A stretch of DNA of 64,000 nt, taken from contig CAPN01000032.1 in the NCBI GenBank assembly GCA_000333235.1, positions 119,274-183,273 on the forward strand, read 5' to 3'. Source of the stretch: Pseudoalteromonas luteoviolacea B = ATCC 29581 (lineage in GTDB: Bacteria > Pseudomonadota > Gammaproteobacteria > Enterobacterales > Alteromonadaceae). Below, piece by piece: positions 61,056 through 64,000 of the stretch; the stretch's first letter is position 1, and each line of letters opens with the position of its first letter. The translations under genes were made by a program, and so were the position numbers. A model generated the notes under the pieces. The model was given only the letters and a program-made list of their open reading frames with translations, was not told where the DNA came from and ran no database searches.

Positions 61056-61670
61056 TTAAACTAGCATCAATATTAACGAAAAGGTGCTTAGCCAAAATAG
61101 CTTAACCCAATACGAAATGCGTTGATAGTAACCGGTTAACTTCTGTTTTTTAACAGCTTTAGCCATTTTTACTAAGTAATAAATCGCTAAAAAGACTGTA
61201 ATTATTGAAACCAGTCTGAACCAAAAAGGTACATTAATAGATTCGGGGCTAAAGGCTATTACTACTGGTGCAATTAAAAGTGATAAGAGCATTATAAAAC
61301 CAGCCCAAGAATGAATTTTACAATTTACAGTAGGTGATTTTGTATATGGGTCTTTATCCATAGGAAAATAGCCTGCAACCCAAGTACCAATGCCATGTAT
61401 GATTATTAGCACTCCACAAATAGTTAACGCTAAATTTGAGTTATTAAGTTGAATTAATGCCCATCCGAATAAGCAAAAAATAATACCAAGCGGGTAGTTG
61501 TTTATGATTGGAGATATTCTTTCAGTTGGGCTGCCCGTAGCACCTAATTCACTACAAAATTGATTTGAGTGATCATAATTAGGATAAAGCTTTGCTGCGA
61601 CATAAACCCCAACCGTAATCCATATAGTCGCTATTAACCCTGAAAATGCAGCAATACTTTCTAACAACAC
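61056..61670 (-). CDS. DUF998-family membrane protein (cassette gene)
   Basis: A 204-residue protein with about six membrane helices and the DUF998 pattern: a first helix GLIATIWITVGVYVAAKLYP, then HSNQFCSELGATGSPTERIS, a segment GIGTWVAGYFPMDKDP and HSWAGFIMLLSLLIAPVV. The start is set at GTG 61670 (TTG 61667 also possible) because AAGGAG is four to seven bases upstream; an ATG at 61709 would lie inside the neighbouring attC. Function unknown. It fills one cassette. Confidence 0.78.
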   Translation of the reverse strand: MLLESIAAFSGLIATIWITVGVYVAAKLYPNYDHSNQFCSELGATGSPTERISPIINNYPLGIIFCLFGWALIQLNNSNLALTICGVLIIIHGIGTWVAGYFPMDKDPYTKSPTVNCKIHSWAGFIMLLSLLIAPVVIAFSPESINVPFWFRLVSIITVFLAIYYLVKMAKAVKKQKLTGYYQRISYWVKLFWLSTFSLILMLV

Positions 61671-61687
61671 CAAACTCCTTGTGTAAA

Positions 61688-61801
61688 CTAACGCACCGCT
61701 AAGGGGCAAAAAACACAGGCTATAATACGGAGCGTATGCGACGGGAGCCTGTGCTCTTTAGTCCCGCGAACGCCAGTGAGCAACTTAAGCGACTTGTTAG
61801 T
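61688..61801 (-). repeat. attC site of the Phd/ParE cassette
   Basis: Outer motifs TAACGCACCGCTAAGGG (61689-61705) and ACTTAAGCGACTTGTTAG (61783-61800). An inner inverted pair (ACAGGCT/AGCCTGT) supports the long stem that attC sites form as single strands. Confidence 0.8.
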
Positions 61802-61833
61802 TTGAACCGCTCAAACCGTGCGATTTAATTAAT

Positions 61834-61861
61834 TTGCACCATTTGAGCGATAGCCTATAAT
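61834..61861 (+). promoter_or_regulatory. Sigma-70 promoter of the inverted TA cassette
   Basis: TTGCAC and a perfect TATAAT are 16 bases apart, 30 bases before the antitoxin ATG. This gives the plus-strand cassette its own expression, independent of the array's direction. Confidence 0.75.
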
Positions 61862-61891
61862 ACAAAAGTACAATCTAAATAGAGCCCAAAT

Positions 61892-62134
61892 ATGCACACA
61901 CTTACAGCCAATGACGCCAAACGTAATTTTGGTGAGTTACTACTAAGCGCCCAACGAGAGCCTGTCATTATCAGCAAAAACAGTAAAGATACTGTCGTAG
62001 TCATGTCCATCAGAGACTTTGAAGAGCTTGAGGCCATGAAAACAGAATACCTAAAACATTGTTTCACCAATGCTAAACAAGACTTAGCAAACAAAAATAT
62101 TATTGATGGTGAAAGCTTTCTAAAATCACTATAA
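61892..62134 (+). CDS. Phd/YefM-type antitoxin (inverted cassette)
   Basis: An 80-residue antitoxin with the Phd/YefM N-terminal DNA-binding fold (TANDAKRNFGELLLSAQREP, VIISKNSKDTVVVMSIRDFE) and a flexible C-terminus that would wrap the toxin. It is followed six bases later by the toxin gene. Both are read on the plus strand, opposite to all intact neighbours in the array. Confidence 0.9.
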   Translation: MHTLTANDAKRNFGELLLSAQREPVIISKNSKDTVVVMSIRDFEELEAMKTEYLKHCFTNAKQDLANKNIIDGESFLKSL

Positions 62135-62140
62135 CTAATA

Positions 62141-62440
62141 ATGAATAAGCCAACATACAAGCTAAGTACATTAGCACAGTCCCATTTGCTTAAAATAAAA
62201 GCCTACACAATCGATACCTACTCAAAGTCACAGTGGCTCATTTACAAGGAAACATTGATAACCGGTTTTCAACTACTAGCAGACAACCCTGGGTTAGGTA
62301 GAAGTTGTGCTGATATTTACCCAGATGGCTTTTATTTTCCTGTTGGGAAACATGTGACCTATTTCACTAAAGAAAACAATTTCATCCTCATTGTAGCCGT
62401 ATTAGGTCAATCGCAACTACCACAAAATCATCTTAAGTAG
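62141..62440 (+). CDS. ParE-type toxin (inverted cassette)
   Basis: A 99-residue toxin of the RelE/ParE superfamily: KPTYKLSTLAQSHLLKIKAY, TLITGFQLLADNPGLGRSC and FPVGKHVTYFTKENNFILIV, which is the ParE rather than RelE pattern. ParE members inhibit DNA gyrase. The antitoxin gene is six bases upstream. The stop lies 32 bases before the neighbouring attC. Confidence 0.88.
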   Translation: MNKPTYKLSTLAQSHLLKIKAYTIDTYSKSQWLIYKETLITGFQLLADNPGLGRSCADIYPDGFYFPVGKHVTYFTKENNFILIVAVLGQSQLPQNHLK

Positions 62441-62471
62441 TTAATTGCACACGCTTGATTTTCCAAACAAA

Positions 62472-62595
62472 CTAACGCCGCGTTAAGGGGTGAGTGCCGC
62501 GCAAGCCAACTTTCCGCAGACCACTTTCACCACCAAAACTCACCGCATACCAAAAATGCCACGCGGCATGAATCGCGCTTAAACGCTTTGTTAGT
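62472..62595 (-). repeat. attC site of the YefM/YoeB cassette
   Basis: Outer motifs TAACGCCGCGTTAAGG (62473-62488) and CTTAAACGCTTTGTTAG (62578-62594) match those at 60153-60276 almost exactly. An inner GCCGCG/CGCGGC pair supports a long stem. Confidence 0.88.
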
Positions 62596-62616
62596 TGCCT
62601 GACGATGACGTTAATT

Positions 62617-62886
62617 TTAGTAGTGGTAGCGACACGAAATTATCGTGAGTGCCTGATCATCAACGGCATAGACAAGTCTATTAGTGTCATCAATACGGCG
62701 TGACCAAAAACCAGCTAGGTTTTCTTTTAATGGCTCTGGTTTACCTATGCCCTCAAAAGGAGAACGTTTAACGTCAGTAATTAGCTTATTGATTCGTTTT
62801 AAAGTTTTCTTATCTTGGGTTTGCCAGTACAAATAATCACTCCAAGCATCGTCAGTCCAAGATAGTAAACGTTGACTACTACTCAT
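62617..62886 (-). CDS. yoeB: YoeB toxin (cassette gene)
   Basis: An 89-residue ribosome-dependent mRNase very close to E. coli YoeB (84 residues): SWTDDAWSDYLYWQTQDKK, SPFEGIGKPEPLKENLAGFW, SRRIDDTNRLVYAVDD and the C-terminal RYHY. The catalytic Glu (PEPLKEN), Arg (SRRI) and His (RYHY) all appear present. It starts within the antitoxin gene (eight-base overlap), as usual for this pair. Confidence 0.95.
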   Translation of the reverse strand: MSSSQRLLSWTDDAWSDYLYWQTQDKKTLKRINKLITDVKRSPFEGIGKPEPLKENLAGFWSRRIDDTNRLVYAVDDQALTIISCRYHY

Positions 62887-63133
62887 CGATTAATTCTCGT
62901 GCTGTAGTTTTACCAGCACGATACTGGGCTATCGAACGTTTTAAATGCTCAGCATTTTCAGGAGAGCGAAGTAAATGAACGGTCTCCATAAGACTATTGT
63001 AATAGTCTAGGGACATAACCACTGCATCTTCCGAATCACGACGAGTAATAACGGTTGTGTCAGCATCATTGACGACACCATCTAAAACCGCTTTGAGACT
63101 ATTTCTAGCTTCTGTAAAAGATACGATTCTCAT
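62879..63133 (-). CDS. yefM: YefM antitoxin (cassette gene)
   Basis: An 84-residue Phd/YefM antitoxin (E. coli YefM has 83): MRIVSFTEARNSLKAVLDGV, VITRRDSEDAVVMSLDYYNS and LLRSPENAEHLKRSI. The ATG at 63133 is chosen because GGAGG is five bases upstream; a GTG at 63145 overlaps that site. It should repress its own promoter through the two repeats at 63147-63206, together with YoeB. Confidence 0.95.
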   Translation of the reverse strand: MRIVSFTEARNSLKAVLDGVVNDADTTVITRRDSEDAVVMSLDYYNSLMETVHLLRSPENAEHLKRSIAQYRAGKTTARELIDE

Positions 63134-63146
63134 AAGAACCTCCACA

Positions 63147-63206
63147 TGTACATTTAGTGGAACAAGTATAATCTCACAACCTTAACTTGTACAGTTAATT
63201 GAACAA
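63147..63206 (-). promoter_or_regulatory. YefM operator/promoter with two 19-bp direct repeats
   Basis: TGTACATTTAGTGGAACAA (63147-63165) and TGTACAGTTAATTGAACAA (63188-63206) agree at 16 of 19 positions and are 41 bases apart. A -10 hexamer TATACT (minus strand, 63170-63165) borders the first. TGTACA cores are typical of YefM operators. Confidence 0.7.
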
Positions 63207-63224
63207 TCGATGTTAATGAAGCAA

Positions 63225-63348
63225 CTAACGCCCGCGTAATTGGCGCAGGCACGCACTACAAACGTGACCGCATTGCGCCTTAACCACAAAACAATCTGCA
63301 AACCGAAAATGCCACGCGTGCCAAGTCCCTCTTTAACGCTTTGTTAGC
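63225..63348 (-). repeat. attC site of the IS-interrupted cassette
   Basis: Outer motifs TAACGCCCGCGTAATTGGCG (63226-63245) and CTTTAACGCTTTGTTAG (63331-63347). Inner GGCACGC/GCGTGCC pairing is visible (near 63247 and 63315). Confidence 0.88.
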
Positions 63349-63349
63349 A

Positions 63350-63925
63350 CTACATAAACTCACGTTCAATTTTTGATAAATACGCATAGTCTTTTAATGC
63401 TGTAGGCAGATTTTTCGAAACAGGTGATGGTTTAGAGCTGATTTTGAAAAAAGCGTTTGCAGCACCCAGTACAGCAGCAAGCTCATCTCCAACCGTTGCT
63501 TTTACAAGCTCATACGCACCATAGCCTCTTGTTATGGTATCCCACATATCAGAAAAGTCATTTAATACAACACGATAACTTAACAGTGATCTTTGAATCG
63601 ATGCTAACTCCATTGATTTATGCAAATCTGAAATCGCCACAGAGAGTCTTAGTAAAGCTGCACTTTTTGCCGATAGTTGATCTGGTGAATTTATAATATT
63701 TAGGTACATTTCATCCATAAGCATTCTGAAAGCTATCAATTCAGATTGGTGCTTCTCTTTAAATTCTAATAGATCATTGAGCGGAACATCCGAACTCGGC
63801 AAAGGAATAGAGTTATATAAATCAAACTCAATAACTTTCTGACTTTGAGTAAAAGAAGGTTCAGAGATTAGCTCCTCACCAATTCTTTGAATGCTCCAAT
63901 TGCCAGGTGAATCGACACTAATTTC
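63350..63925 (-). pseudogene. Cassette gene cut at its 5' end by an insertion sequence
   Basis: The frame is open from the IS boundary at about 63926 to the stop at 63350 (about 191 codons) and has no ATG before 63802. A TTG at 63802 is the first possible start and gives 150 residues, but coding-like sequence extends upstream (EISVDSPGNWSIQRIGEEL). The 5' end has therefore been removed by the IS. The product is a soluble, helical, Leu/Ser-rich protein with no recognised domain. Its attC follows two bases after the stop. Confidence 0.6.
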
Positions 63926-63929
63926 CTAG

Positions 63930-63971
63930 ACACCTCTTAGTTAGATAAAATAACTAAAAATACAGAGGTGT
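63930..63971. repeat. Inverted repeat at the IS end, covering the transposase ribosome binding site
   Basis: ACACCTCT (63930-63937) pairs with AGAGGTGT (63964-63971), and inside it TAGTTA (63938-63943) pairs with TAACTA (63951-63956). The second arm contains the GAGGTG ribosome binding site just before the ATG at 63974. Confidence 0.65.
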
Positions 63972-63973
63972 TT

Positions 63974-64000
63974 ATGAGCGGAAAACGCTATCCAGAAGAA
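63974..64000 (+). CDS. IS3-family transposase OrfA, first nine codons
   Basis: The window ends after MSGKRYPEE. This N-terminus is typical of OrfA of IS3-family elements (helix-turn-helix DNA-binding subunit, made with a frameshift fusion to OrfB). GAGGTG lies three to four bases upstream of the ATG. Only 27 bases are visible, so the call depends on a short match. Confidence 0.6.

Larger units (their letters stand above)
59208..63925 (-). mobile_element. Chromosomal integron cassette array (integrase not in window)
   Basis: A series of short genes separated by similar 96-125-base sites that begin (on the minus strand) with TAACAAA-GCGTTTAAG-type motifs and end with CGCGGCGTTAG-type motifs, which are the outer ends of attC sites. 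Read on the minus strand each gene precedes one site, the gene-attC order of cassettes. The array therefore runs right to left, and attI with intI is expected to the right of the window. Seven units can be delimited; three are toxin-antitoxin pairs, as is common in sedentary chromosomal integrons. Confidence 0.85.
63926..64000 (+). mobile_element. Left end of an IS3-like insertion sequence
   Basis: The sequence turns abruptly at about 63926 into a terminal stretch (TAGACACCTCTTAGTTAG) followed 30 bases later by a transposase start MSGKRYPEE, which matches OrfA proteins of the IS3 family from memory. The element continues beyond the window, so its ends and target duplication cannot be checked. 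It has interrupted the cassette gene. Confidence 0.7.

Noticed and set aside
61671..61709. ATG at 61709 as the DUF998 start
   Set aside because: It falls within the neighbouring attC site, while AAGGAG precedes GTG/TTG at 61670/61667.
59208..63925. CRISPR array as explanation for the repeats in this region
   Set aside because: The repeats are long, few, unequal and separated by genes; they fit attC ends, not CRISPR repeats and spacers.

Overview
The window looks like a chromosomal segment of a marine gammaproteobacterium of the Alteromonadales, most likely Pseudoalteromonas or a close relative. This rests on recalled family resemblance, not on a search. The pointers are Oar-like TonB-dependent receptors in tandem, pqiABC, fadE, hmgA/maiA, dnaK-dnaJ, ppc, udp/cdd, fairly AT-rich DNA and a chromosomal-integron cassette array at the right edge. 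No rRNA, tRNA or CRISPR array was seen.

Layout. 0.4-6.6 kb (minus): a heavy-metal RND efflux cluster (inner-membrane pump, adaptor, and small periplasmic proteins rich in His) followed by a cytochrome b562-like gene. 6.7-9.5 kb (plus): an orphan sugar-type binding protein and a secreted subtilase with PKD and chitin-binding-like domains. 9.6-16.6 kb (minus): an EamA transporter, fadE, dnaJ and dnaK, with a sigma-32-like promoter before dnaK. 16.9-22.7 kb: a thioesterase with a premature TGA, a binding protein, pqiABC and a GNAT gene. 22.9-26.0 kb (plus): a STAS protein, an RsbT-RsbX fusion and a GGDEF-EAL protein, which together look like a partner switch driving c-di-GMP turnover. 26-34.5 kb: pitrilysin-like protease, MAPEG protein, 5'-nucleotidase, a PhnD-like protein with a membrane partner, and an S1/P1 nuclease. 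34.6-41.2 kb: two Oar-like receptors. 41.3-43.9 kb: tyrosine/homogentisate degradation (MarR regulator, hmgA, maiA). 44-53 kb: arginase-family enzyme, udp, cdd, ppc and small genes. 53.7-57.8 kb: a DCC-SDR-flavin reductase operon, a Fur-box-controlled small RNA with a RyhB-like core, and an AGE epimerase/fructokinase operon under a LacI-type palindrome.

59.2-63.9 kb is an integron cassette array. Six or seven attC sites separate short cassettes read leftwards, three of which carry toxin-antitoxin pairs (HigBA-like, Phd/ParE, YefM/YoeB). The integrase is not in the window. From attC orientation it should lie to the right, beyond the IS3-like element that cuts the last gene at about 63,926.

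The most notable items are the RyhB-like small RNA (55.42-55.65 kb), the partner-switch/c-di-GMP operon, the metal-efflux cluster with two proteins sharing the motif SPGAHGPNGEHLD, and the cassette array with its inverted TA cassette and an IS whose transposase start sits in a hairpin.
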